Assembly: GCF_000172155.1 (NCBI RefSeq) | Contig: NZ_ABIZ01000001.1 | Span: 5,055,105-5,119,104, forward strand | Source: Verrucomicrobium spinosum DSM 4136 = JCM 18804 | Lineage (GTDB): Bacteria > Verrucomicrobiota > Verrucomicrobiia > Verrucomicrobiales > Verrucomicrobiaceae | DNA length: 64,000 nucleotides | Direction of reading: 5' to 3' | Part shown: in pieces, positions 56,795-64,000 of the stretch | How the letters are laid out: each line of letters begins with the position of its first letter | Numbering within the stretch: position 1 is the first letter of the stretch | Notes under the pieces: model-generated | What the model was told of the DNA's origin: nothing | Database searches by the model: none | Seen by the model: the letters and a program-made list of their open reading frames with translations, nothing else | Position numbers and translations under genes: made by a program

Positions 56795-58135
56795 ATGCCC
56801 CCCTACTCTCACATCGCCCGCCGAATGACAGCGGCCACCACCCTGGCTTGCGCGTGTTTCAGCCTCACCTCCCTGTCACTTGCAGATGACTGGCCCCAGT
56901 GGATGGGCCCCAAGCGCGACGGCCATTGGCGGGAGAACGGCCTGTTGGAAAAGTTCCCTGAAGGCGGTCCCAAGATTCTCTGGCGCGCCCCGATCAGCGG
57001 CGGCTACAGCGGCCCCTCCGTGGCGGGCGGCAGCGTGTTCGTGATGGATTACGTGCGCAGCGACGGTGACCCAGCCCCGAGCGCGGGAGCCAGGCAGAAC
57101 CTCTCCGGCAAGGAGCGGGTGCTGTGTTTTGACGCCGCTACTGGCAAACAGAAATGGGTGGTCGAGTACGATTGCCCCTACTCGGTGAGCTACCCAGTGG
57201 GCCCCCGCTGCACCGTGACCGTCGATGGCGATCGCGCCTACGCCCTGGGCGCAATGGGGAACCTCCACTGTATTCACGTAGAAACCGGGAAAATCATCTG
57301 GTCCAAGGACTTCCCCAAAGACTACGGTGCCGAGGCTCCCTTTTGGGGTTACTCCAGCCATCCAATGGTCGTGGATGATCTGGTGATCACCCTGCTGGGC
57401 ACTCAAAAGGGAGTGGTCGTGGCCTTCAACAAGCGGACCGGGACCGAAGTCTGGAGATCGCTCGAAGCCACTGCGCCAGGGTACTCGCCAGTGAATCTGA
57501 CCCGAGCCGGCGGGGTGGATCAACTCATCGTGTGGCACGCAGATGCGCTCAACGGCATTAATCCAAAAACGGGAAAACCCTATTGGCAGGTTCCTCTGAA
57601 GCCGATGTACGCGATGAGCATCATGATGCCACTTATTCACAATGACCTCGTTTTTGCTGGTGGCATTATGGGGATCAGCGCGACCGTGAAACTGGATGCT
57701 CACACTCCTACCGCCGCTCTCCATTGGGAAGGCAAGCCGAACAATTCCCTAGGCCCCAAGAACAGCACGCCGGTGGTTGTGGATAACTTGATGTACGGCT
57801 TTGACCGCGACGGCGACCTGCGGTGCGTGGACTTACTCACAGGCCGCAGATTGTGGACAACTACCGACCCAGTGGGCGGAAGGAGTCAAAATAGCAGCAC
57901 CGCTTTTCTCATAAAAACCAACATTAACTTCATAATTTTCAATGAAATGGGTGAGCTAATTACGGCTAAACTAGATCGAGAAGGTTATTCACAAATCTCA
58001 AAGGCGAAGGTCCTAGAGCCAACAACCCCTCACGCCAACCGAAAGGTGATCTGGAGCTGTCCTGCTTTCGCTCACCGCTGCGTCTATGTGCGTAACGATG
58101 AGGAATTGATCTGTGTTTCCCTCGCCGCTGAATAG
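56795..58135 (+). CDS. Exported PQQ-like beta-propeller protein
   Basis: 446 residues from ATG 56795. A TTG at 56771 and an ATG at 56825 are alternatives. Signal peptide to about residue 30 (TLACACFSLTSLSLA), then DWPQWMGPKRDGHWRENGL, the usual start of such proteins in Planctomycetes and Verrucomicrobia. Propeller blades: DAATGKQKWVVEYD, VETGKIIWSKDFP, NKRTGTEVWRSLEA, NPKTGKPYWQVPL, DLLTGRRLWTTTD. No PQQ or haem ligand set is visible, so it is probably a non-enzymatic scaffold. The segment 57880-58030 is AT-richer than the rest of the gene. Confidence 0.85.
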   Translation: MPPYSHIARRMTAATTLACACFSLTSLSLADDWPQWMGPKRDGHWRENGLLEKFPEGGPKILWRAPISGGYSGPSVAGGSVFVMDYVRSDGDPAPSAGARQNLSGKERVLCFDAATGKQKWVVEYDCPYSVSYPVGPRCTVTVDGDRAYALGAMGNLHCIHVETGKIIWSKDFPKDYGAEAPFWGYSSHPMVVDDLVITLLGTQKGVVVAFNKRTGTEVWRSLEATAPGYSPVNLTRAGGVDQLIVWHADALNGINPKTGKPYWQVPLKPMYAMSIMMPLIHNDLVFAGGIMGISATVKLDAHTPTAALHWEGKPNNSLGPKNSTPVVVDNLMYGFDRDGDLRCVDLLTGRRLWTTTDPVGGRSQNSSTAFLIKTNINFIIFNEMGELITAKLDREGYSQISKAKVLEPTTPHANRKVIWSCPAFAHRCVYVRNDEELICVSLAAE

Positions 58136-58149
58136 CGCCAAGAACGTAA

Positions 58150-58196
58150 AAAGACCCGGTCCTCCGGGAGTTGCTCCCACGGGGTACCGGGTCTTT
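58150..58196. terminator. Bidirectional terminator between PQQ-like gene and clpB
   Basis: Arms AAAGACCCGGT (58150-58160) and ACCGGGTCTTT (58186-58196), with an inner GGGAG-TTG-CTCCC stem. A-rich on one side and T-rich on the other, between two convergent genes, so it can serve both. Confidence 0.88.
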
Positions 58197-58218
58197 AGTT
58201 GCTCACTTATTCACATCT

Positions 58219-60795
58219 TCACTTCTTGGCGAACTGGATCCCGGTGCCCTCCAGTCGGGCCTCAATGACTTCGCCATCGACGAACTTCCCGTCCAGCATG
58301 TCGAGCGAGAGCGGGTCCAGTACCAGCCTCTGGATAGCCCTCTTGAGCGGGCGTGCTCCGAAGACGGGGTCGTAGCCTTCGTCGGCAATCTTCCGCACCG
58401 CCTCGTCCGTGAGGACCAGGCCGATGTTTTGCTTCGCCAGGCGGCTGACCACCCGCTGGAGCTGCACCTTGACGATGGCGCTGAGATCGCGGGCATCGAG
58501 CCGGTCGAAGATGATGACCTCATCAATGCGGTTCAGGAACTCCGGACGGAAGAACTGGCGCAAGGCATCCCGAACGAGAGCCTCCCGCTGCTCGGGATTG
58601 GCCTCTTCCTGGATGGCATGGCTGCCGATGTTGCTGGTCATGATGATGACCGTGTTCCGGAAGTCCACCGTCCTCCCCTGCCCGTCCGTGATCCGCCCGT
58701 CATCCAGCACCTGGAGGAGGGAGTTGAACACATCCGGGTGGGCCTTCTCCACTTCGTCAAAGAGGACCACACTATAGGGTCGGCGGCGCACCGCCTCCGT
58801 GAGCTGCCCCCCCTCTTCATAGCCGACATAGCCGGGAGGTGCCCCGATGAGTCGGGCCACGCTGTGCTTCTCCATGTACTCGCTCATGTCGATGCGGGTC
58901 ATGGCGTTCTCATCGTCAAAGAGGAACTCGGCCAGAGCCTTGCTCAGCTCCGTCTTCCCCACCCCGGTAGGTCCGAGGAAGAGGAAGCTGCCAATGGGGC
59001 GGTTCTCATCCTGGAGGCCGGCCCGGGCGCGCCGGACTGCATTCGAGACCGCCTTGATGGCGTTCTTCTGCCCGATGACGCGATTGGCCAGACGGTCCTC
59101 CATGTGGGTGAGCTTCGACCGCTCCCCTTCCTGAAGACGGCTCACGGGGATCCCAGTCCAGGTGGCGACCACCTTGGCGATGTCGTCCTCAGTCACCTCT
59201 TCCCGCAGCAACTGCCCTTTGGCAGTCCCCTGGGCATGGGCCTGGGTCGCCTCCTGGAGCTTCTTCTCCAGGTCGGGGATAAGGCCGTACTGGATCTCCC
59301 CGGCGCGGGCAAAGTCGCCGCGACGCTGGGCTTGCTCCTGCTCAGTGCGGAGGCGGTCAATCTCCTCCTTCACCTTGCGGCTGGCCTGCACGACTTCCTT
59401 CTCCTTCTGCCACTGAAGCTTCAGGCCGGAGCCCTTCTCTTTCAGGTCGGCAATTTCCTTTTCCAGCTTTTCCAGACGGGCACGGCTGGCGGGATCGGTC
59501 TCCTTCTTGAGGGCCTGCCGCTCCATCTCCCGCTGCATGACATCACGCTCGATGACGTCGATCTCCGTGGGCATGGAGTCGAGCTCAATCTTCAGCCTAC
59601 TGGCAGCCTCGTCCACCAGGTCCACCGCCTTGTCCGGCAGGAACCGATCACTGATGTACCGGTGGCTCAGAGTGGCCGCCGCCACGATGGCGCTGTCTTG
59701 AATGCGCACGCCATGGTGCACTTCATAGCGTTCCTTCAGGCCTCGCAGGATGGCGATGGTGTCCTCGACACTGGGCTCTCCCACGTACACCGGCTGGAAG
59801 CGGCGCTCGAGAGCGGCGTCCTTTTCAATGTACTTGCGATACTCGTCCAGGGTGGTCGCCCCAACGCAGCGCAACTCTCCACGAGCGAGTTGCGGCTTGA
59901 GCAGGTTGCTGGCGTCCACGGCACCTTCACTCGCGCCTGCTCCCACAATGGTGTGGAGCTCATCGATGAAGAGGATGATCTCGCCTTCGCTGGAAGTGAC
60001 TTCTTTAAGGAAGGCCTTGAGGCGCTCTTCGAACTCACCACGATACTTGGCCCCGGCCAGCATCCCGCCCAGGTCCATGCTGATGACGCGCTTGTTCTTC
60101 AGGGAGTCGGGCACGTCACCCGCGACGATGCGGCGGGCCAATCCCTCCACAATCGCGGTCTTGCCCACCCCGGGCTCGCCAATCAGGACGGGGTTGTTCT
60201 TGCTGCGGCGCGAGAGCACCTGCATGACACGGCGAATCTCGTCGTCACGGCCGATCACGGGATCGATCTTCCCCTGCCGCGCACGGGCGGTCAGGTCCGT
60301 ACCGTATTTTTCCAGCGTCTGATACTTCCCTTCCGGGTCCTGGTCAGTCACCCGCTGGGCGCCACGCACGGAAGTGAGGGCCTGCAGCAGGGTCTCGTAC
60401 TTCAGCCCGGCCTGCTTCAGCACGCCTTCGATATCGGTGCGCGTCTTGAAGAGGGCGAGGAGGAAGTGCTCCACGCTCAGGTACTCGTCCTTGAGCGTCT
60501 TTTGCTCCTTTTCGGCATTGGCCAGCGTCTCACGGAGATCGCCGGAGAGCCGGTCGGCCCCGCCGCCGCCAGAGATCCGGGGCTGCTTGGCCAGGAAAGC
60601 TTCCACAGCAGACTGGAGAGCAGCCGCGTTGGCACCCACCTTGTCCACCAAGGGCTTGGTGATGCCGCCGTCCTGCTCCAGCAGGGTCAGCAGCATGTGA
60701 GAGGGTTTCACCTCCGCGTGGCCATAGCGGGTCGCAAGGGATTGCGACGAGGCCAGGGCTTCTTGAAGTTTAACAGTGATTCGTTCCGGGTTCAT
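58219..60795 (-). CDS. clpB: Disaggregase ClpB
   Basis: 858 residues. N-domain at 1-145 ([22 protein letters not shown]). AAA-1: [15 protein letters not shown] (206-220), then [15 protein letters not shown]. Middle domain: a charged coiled coil at about 410-520 ([19 protein letters not shown]), which distinguishes ClpB from ClpA/C. AAA-2: [38 protein letters not shown]. Rescues aggregated proteins with DnaK. No CIRCE element was found upstream, so the heat-shock control is not visible. Confidence 0.96.
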   Translation of the reverse strand: MNPERITVKLQEALASSQSLATRYGHAEVKPSHMLLTLLEQDGGITKPLVDKVGANAAALQSAVEAFLAKQPRISGGGGADRLSGDLRETLANAEKEQKTLKDEYLSVEHFLLALFKTRTDIEGVLKQAGLKYETLLQALTSVRGAQRVTDQDPEGKYQTLEKYGTDLTARARQGKIDPVIGRDDEIRRVMQVLSRRSKNNPVLIGEPGVGKTAIVEGLARRIVAGDVPDSLKNKRVISMDLGGMLAGAKYRGEFEERLKAFLKEVTSSEGEIILFIDELHTIVGAGASEGAVDASNLLKPQLARGELRCVGATTLDEYRKYIEKDAALERRFQPVYVGEPSVEDTIAILRGLKERYEVHHGVRIQDSAIVAAATLSHRYISDRFLPDKAVDLVDEAASRLKIELDSMPTEIDVIERDVMQREMERQALKKETDPASRARLEKLEKEIADLKEKGSGLKLQWQKEKEVVQASRKVKEEIDRLRTEQEQAQRRGDFARAGEIQYGLIPDLEKKLQEATQAHAQGTAKGQLLREEVTEDDIAKVVATWTGIPVSRLQEGERSKLTHMEDRLANRVIGQKNAIKAVSNAVRRARAGLQDENRPIGSFLFLGPTGVGKTELSKALAEFLFDDENAMTRIDMSEYMEKHSVARLIGAPPGYVGYEEGGQLTEAVRRRPYSVVLFDEVEKAHPDVFNSLLQVLDDGRITDGQGRTVDFRNTVIIMTSNIGSHAIQEEANPEQREALVRDALRQFFRPEFLNRIDEVIIFDRLDARDLSAIVKVQLQRVVSRLAKQNIGLVLTDEAVRKIADEGYDPVFGARPLKRAIQRLVLDPLSLDMLDGKFVDGEVIEARLEGTGIQFAKK

Positions 60796-61079
60796 AAGTT
60801 GTTGAGGAGCTTGCGAAAGTTGTTTCTACAATGAGTACGCATAAACCAGCCCAACCTATGCTGATTGGCCTATCCTTCAGAGAATGAGCTTCATAGCAGA
60901 TAAATGCGAGCCAACGGGCTGCGAGCCATTTGAGCCAATTCGTCTCATTAAGCAATTCTCGGCTCTATTTGATTTGCGCCATATAGACACACTTGATATC
61001 CAATCGGAAAGAAAGTGCACTCCTTCATAGGAGAAATCGACACTCCCCACCTGATTCGGCGAGTGAAAATGCCAAAAAA

Positions 61080-61814
61080 ATGCGTTTCATCCGCTCCATC
61101 ACCATGCCGACGAGATGCCTTTCCTTCTGGACCGTAGCCTGCCTGCTCATCACGGGGTGCCGAGGAGTCGCCATGGGCGAGGAGATCAAAGACGTGGCTG
61201 GATGGAAAGTCCATGTGCAACCAGAACTCATGGAGCGGCATCCGGTCGAGACGGCGAAGGCGCTGAGTTTGCTGAAGCTTCAACTGACGGAGATTGATCG
61301 AAAGCTACCCGCCCCTGTGGTTGAGCGACTGCGCGACGTGCCGCTTTGGTTTTCGGTCGGATATGCAGGAGTGGTGCCTCGGGCTGAGTACCACCCCAAT
61401 GCCGCGTGGCTGAAGAACAACGGCCGCGAGGTTGCCATGGCCAAGGGCATTGAGTTTTCCAACATCCTCAAGTTCGAGGAGGAGATGGATCGCATGCCCA
61501 ACTTCGCCCTGCATGAGCTGGCCCATGCTTATCATGATCTGGTCCTGGGGTTTGATCAGCCGGAGATCCTGGCCGCCTTTGAGCGGGCCAAGGCGGCGGG
61601 TCTGTACGACCGGGTGGAGATGCGCCCCGGCAAGGAGCGGCCCCGGATTGTCCGGAAGGCGTATGCCCTGACAGATCACAAGGAGTTCTTCGCCGAGTGC
61701 AGTGAGGCGTATTGGAGCCGGAATGATTTTTACCCGTATGACCGCCCGGAGCTGGAGAAGTATGATCCGGAGACAGCTCGGCTGATGGGGAAATGGTGGG
61801 GCGGCGTGAAGTGA
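61080..61814 (+). CDS. Secreted HExxH zinc-peptidase-like protein
   Basis: 244 residues from ATG 61080 (MRFIRSITMPTRCLS); an upstream ATG at 60993 and ATG 61104 are alternatives. Lipobox-like LITGC near residue 28. The zinc motif is ALHELAHAYHD at about 142-152. A third ligand may come from KEFFAECSEAYW near 212-223. Also VPLWFSVGYAGVVPRAEYHP, a segment usual in this type of secreted metalloprotein. Substrate unknown. Confidence 0.72.
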   Translation: MRFIRSITMPTRCLSFWTVACLLITGCRGVAMGEEIKDVAGWKVHVQPELMERHPVETAKALSLLKLQLTEIDRKLPAPVVERLRDVPLWFSVGYAGVVPRAEYHPNAAWLKNNGREVAMAKGIEFSNILKFEEEMDRMPNFALHELAHAYHDLVLGFDQPEILAAFERAKAAGLYDRVEMRPGKERPRIVRKAYALTDHKEFFAECSEAYWSRNDFYPYDRPELEKYDPETARLMGKWWGGVK

Positions 61815-61877
61815 GGTGGGTGGGCGGGGCGGTCAGAAGATCTGCGCATTTGTTATTCTGTCGCTCCGCTGCCCGAG

Positions 61878-61894
61878 CCGGACGGCACGTCCGG
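61878..61894. terminator. Short hairpin between convergent genes
   Basis: CCGGACG, GCA, CGTCCGG: a 7-bp perfect stem with a 3-base loop. No T-run follows on either strand. It may serve as a weak terminator or be another short repeat. Confidence 0.4.
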
Positions 61895-61931
61895 ACTACT
61901 CCCGGGAAAACGCAGAGGGGGGCATTCCCAC

Positions 61932-62762
61932 TCAATCTCCCACCGGCACCGCAAACACACCTGCCGCCGCTTTCACGGAGATCTTCTGATTGCCCGCATA
62001 GGCCCGCGCGGCCGCAGCCTTCACTTCAGCATCGGATTTCCCGTCGAAGACCACCTCAAGCGCATCCCGCAGGATGAACGCGCCGGGATACATGAGCTGC
62101 GTGGTGGTCAGGGCCATGGGGGTCCCAAGTTTCGGGAAATACTTCTGCCCAATACAGCAGAGCACAAGCGCCCGGCGAGACGTCGCGGCCGACGCTCCTG
62201 CGGGAACTTCCGGCCAGTTTACCTCGAACTCCATCAGGCCGTTGTGGCCGATGTAGGCCAGCCAGCGGGCCTGTGACCCGATTGGCAGCGCGACCTCCGC
62301 ACCATCCGATCCTTTCACCTGGATGGACTCCGCCGCCCCGGTCGCCCCAGCGGCATTCACAAACGCTTGCAAACACGGCTTGATCTCACGACCACGCCAG
62401 GCATCGGCGACCAAATAAACGTCTTTCCGGGTGGCGTGGCGGAAGACCACCCGCTCCAGCACCTCGGCGCGGGGCGATGCCACCGCAGGCAGGGCCTTCC
62501 AGGACTTGCTCGCCCGGAAGCAGGACTTCAACCCATCGGAACAGCCCCAGTAGAGATTGGCGTCTGGCTTGTCGCCGTCGCCAATCTTGGCTGGCACAGG
62601 GATGATTCCCTGGGAGGCGTTGTCGCAAAGGGCCACGTACACGTGAACCACCTGCACCTCAGCCCCTCTGGCTGCCGGAGCCGACATCATGCCGGCTCCG
62701 GTCAACGCCATGCCCACAAGAAACAACTTCATCACCACAGCGGTCATGGCATTGGTTTTCAT
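61932..62762 (-). CDS. Exported protein of unknown function
   Basis: 276 residues. Signal at 1-34 (VVMKLFLVGMALTGAGM, APAARG), start MKTNAMTAVV uncertain (Met6 or Met11 possible). Mature part begins VQVVHVYVALCDNASQGIIP with ANLYWGCSDGLKSCFR, and later WLAYIGHNGLMEF, LVLCCIGQKYF and LTTTQLMYPGAFILRDAL. The GHNG motif together with the cysteines might form a catalytic or ligand site. I recognise no family. Confidence 0.6.
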   Translation of the reverse strand: MKTNAMTAVVMKLFLVGMALTGAGMMSAPAARGAEVQVVHVYVALCDNASQGIIPVPAKIGDGDKPDANLYWGCSDGLKSCFRASKSWKALPAVASPRAEVLERVVFRHATRKDVYLVADAWRGREIKPCLQAFVNAAGATGAAESIQVKGSDGAEVALPIGSQARWLAYIGHNGLMEFEVNWPEVPAGASAATSRRALVLCCIGQKYFPKLGTPMALTTTQLMYPGAFILRDALEVVFDGKSDAEVKAAAARAYAGNQKISVKAAAGVFAVPVGD

Positions 62763-62770
62763 GTCTGGCG

Positions 62771-62800
62771 TCTTCTGTCTTCAAGTCTTGTGTCTCCCGC
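62771..62800 (-). repeat. AGAC-word repeat, copy C
   Basis: On the minus strand GCGGGAGACACAAGACTTG then AAGACAGAAGA, matching 28 of 30 bases of 53701-53730. It lies between the stop of the NIPSNAP gene and the ATG of the exported protein gene and is preceded by a CCCGC/GCGGG hairpin. Confidence 0.6.
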
Positions 62801-62813
62801 GAAGCGGGCGGGC

Positions 62814-63602
62814 CTACTTGATCTTGGAGAAGTCCACGGGCTTCATGTACACTGACTTCACGCCCTCGGGCTGGGGAACGGTAAGAGAGCCGTTCTTCTC
62901 GCTCTCCCCTTTGGCAGCGATCCACACCGGATCCGCGCGGAAGGCACCGAAAGAAGCGAGGCCGGCCTCTTTGCTCTTGTGGGCAAGGATGTAGATGAGC
63001 TTGTTATTATGCCCCTGCTCCGCATCGATCGGCGTCCAGTAGCACAGGTTGGTCATGCCGTGCTTCTCAAAAAGCTTGCAGGTGTGGTTGGTAAACCGCG
63101 CATGCAGTTCCGGCAGCTTGCCTTCATTGGTGGTGTAGGTGCGCAGTTCAAACACCCGCTCCGGATCGCTGGCGGAGACCTTGAGTTCAGGAGAAAACTC
63201 CGTGCGGGTCATGAAGATGGATTCCGGCGGCTTGGCCAGGATCTTGCCGTTGGCCTCGCTGGCCTCCCGGACCTGCTTCCACTCGGGGTCAGCACCGAAG
63301 GCCTTGAAGGATTCCTTGGCGGCCTCGCGGCTCTTGTGCTCCAGCACATAGATGAGCGTGTTGTCCGCTCCGTTCTCCTTGTCCACCGGCACCCAGTAGC
63401 CAAGATTGGTCATCCCGTGTTTTTCAAAGAGCTTGCAGGTGTGATCGCGAAAGCGCTTCAACAGGTCGGGCAGCTTGCCTTCATTGGTGGTGTAGATGCG
63501 CATTTCATACACGGGCTCGGGCTCGGCGGCCTTCGCCGTCGTCGCACCCATTGTTGTCGCCATGGCCAGCCCAACGGCGGCTGCTTGCAAAAGTGATTTC
63601 AT
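62814..63602 (-). CDS. Exported tandem NIPSNAP-domain protein
   Basis: 262 residues from ATG 63602 (MKSLLQAAAVGLAMAT). Sec signal to about residue 26. Two NIPSNAP domains: VYEMRIYTTNEGKLPDLLKR with FEKHGMTNLGYWVP and TLIYVLEHKS, and again VFELRTYTTNEGKLPELHAR with FEKHGMTNLCYWTP and KLIYILAHKS. The halves are about 60% identical by eye, so an internal duplication. Function unknown; secreted NIPSNAP proteins are common in Planctomycetes and Verrucomicrobia. Confidence 0.9.
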   Translation of the reverse strand: MKSLLQAAAVGLAMATTMGATTAKAAEPEPVYEMRIYTTNEGKLPDLLKRFRDHTCKLFEKHGMTNLGYWVPVDKENGADNTLIYVLEHKSREAAKESFKAFGADPEWKQVREASEANGKILAKPPESIFMTRTEFSPELKVSASDPERVFELRTYTTNEGKLPELHARFTNHTCKLFEKHGMTNLCYWTPIDAEQGHNNKLIYILAHKSKEAGLASFGAFRADPVWIAAKGESEKNGSLTVPQPEGVKSVYMKPVDFSKIK

Positions 63603-63717
63603 AGTAGGTTTGGATATCGAAACTCGATTCTGTTGATTCTGTGAATTCTGTCTAAAAAAACTCCGTCTCTGTGCTCCCGGTGCCTCTGTGGTTGTTTCAA
63701 GGTACTCTTCTCTCACC
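63603..63717 (-). repeat. Low-complexity ACAGA-word leader
   Basis: On the minus strand AACCACAGAGGCACCGG, AGCACAGAGACGGAG, a run of T, then GACAGAATTCACAGAATC, AACAGAATC. Period near 9-11 bases. It lies between a stop codon and the NIPSNAP ATG, like the phage leader repeats. The start AACCACAGAGG resembles their AACCACT core. Confidence 0.5.
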
Positions 63718-64000
63718 TCACTTTGCCACCACCCCGCGCTTCTGCTGGAAGAGCCAGTCCCACATCTCCTGGCTGTCATAGGTGACCGTCCAGGAATCGT
63801 GTTGCAGGTTGGGATACATGGTGAGTTTCACTGGCGCGCCCAGCTTGCTCAAGGAGTTGTAGATTCGCTGGGAATTGCCTGGTTCAACCACAGGGTCTTT
63901 TGCCCCGTGGAAAACCCAGATGGGCAGGTTCTTGATCTTCTGCGCCATCACAGACTTCACCCCCGCACCTCCACAGATGGGCACCGCGGCGGCGAAAAAG
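63718..64000 (-). CDS. C-terminal part of an esterase-type alpha/beta hydrolase
   Basis: Runs from the right window edge, in frame as FFAAAVPICGGAG, to the stop at 63718, so the N-terminus lies outside. KIKNLPIWVFHGAKDPVVEP gives the catalytic Asp and NLQHDSWTVTYDSQEMWDWLFQ the catalytic His. FAAAVPICGGAG is the strand after the nucleophile serine, which itself is off the window. Resembles secreted feruloyl-esterase or PHB-depolymerase-like hydrolases. Same strand as NIPSNAP, 115 bases upstream. Confidence 0.8.
   Translation of the reverse strand, partial: FFAAAVPICGGAGVKSVMAQKIKNLPIWVFHGAKDPVVEPGNSQRIYNSLSKLGAPVKLTMYPNLQHDSWTVTYDSQEMWDWLFQQKRGVVAK

Noticed and set aside
60796-60992. CIRCE heat-shock element before clpB
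   Set aside because: No TTAGCACTC-N9-GAGTGCTAA inverted repeat or near match found.

Overview
The window reads as chromosomal DNA of a GC-rich member of the Verrucomicrobiota, probably Verrucomicrobiaceae. This is inferred from protein style, not from a marker gene. It holds a secreted protein of a type I know from that phylum (22104-22760), a PQQ-like propeller protein starting DWPQWMGP, a tandem NIPSNAP protein, a large alpha-2-macroglobulin, and a tyrA-aroA-cmk-plsC cluster. No rRNA, tRNA or CRISPR array was recognised.

Bases 1 to about 21,960 are a tailed-phage genome, almost all on the minus strand. From right to left it has a divergent Cro/CI-like regulator with a palindromic operator, a train of small overlapping early genes, a 909-residue ParB-like protein, ATPase, primase and helicase genes, then a gene-free stretch with strong palindromes (9018-9889). 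The morphogenesis block follows: small and large terminase, lambda-type portal, S49 prohead protease, scaffold-like coiled coil and major capsid protein. Tail, lysis and integrase genes are not in view and would lie left of the window. Three gene junctions in the phage share a leader repeat that runs from one stop codon to the next start codon.

From 22,100 to 46,300 is host DNA: a TerD domain fused to a PD-(D/E)XK nuclease (23092-24525, the best candidate for an undescribed defence or stress effector), tyrA-aroA-cmk-plsC, dnaA-dnaN, and an operon encoding a six-cysteine precursor peptide, a DUF692 iron oxidase, a DUF2063 partner, DoxX, an ECF sigma factor and a putative anti-sigma factor. That operon matches the copper-related bufferin type of RiPP pathway. 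It is divergent from a fused 5-oxoprolinase. Next come a universal stress protein, a secreted protein with a possible caspase-like His/Cys pair, a YdjM-like membrane protein and two lipoprotein-like genes. These two share a C-terminal motif ending in DPxTGKxFxxP with a third lipoprotein beside dnaN.

From 46,300 to the end: a 2103-residue alpha-2-macroglobulin with an intact thioester motif, PhoU, a DKNYY-repeat protein, an ArsR/AHSA1 pair, a PQQ-like protein, ClpB facing it across a shared terminator, a HExxH protein, a NIPSNAP protein and the end of an esterase gene. Three intergenic arrays (32405-32680, 45777-46312, 53811-54386) are built of inverted pairs of short hairpins and look like REP/REPIN elements. 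Simpler low-complexity words recur in other gaps.
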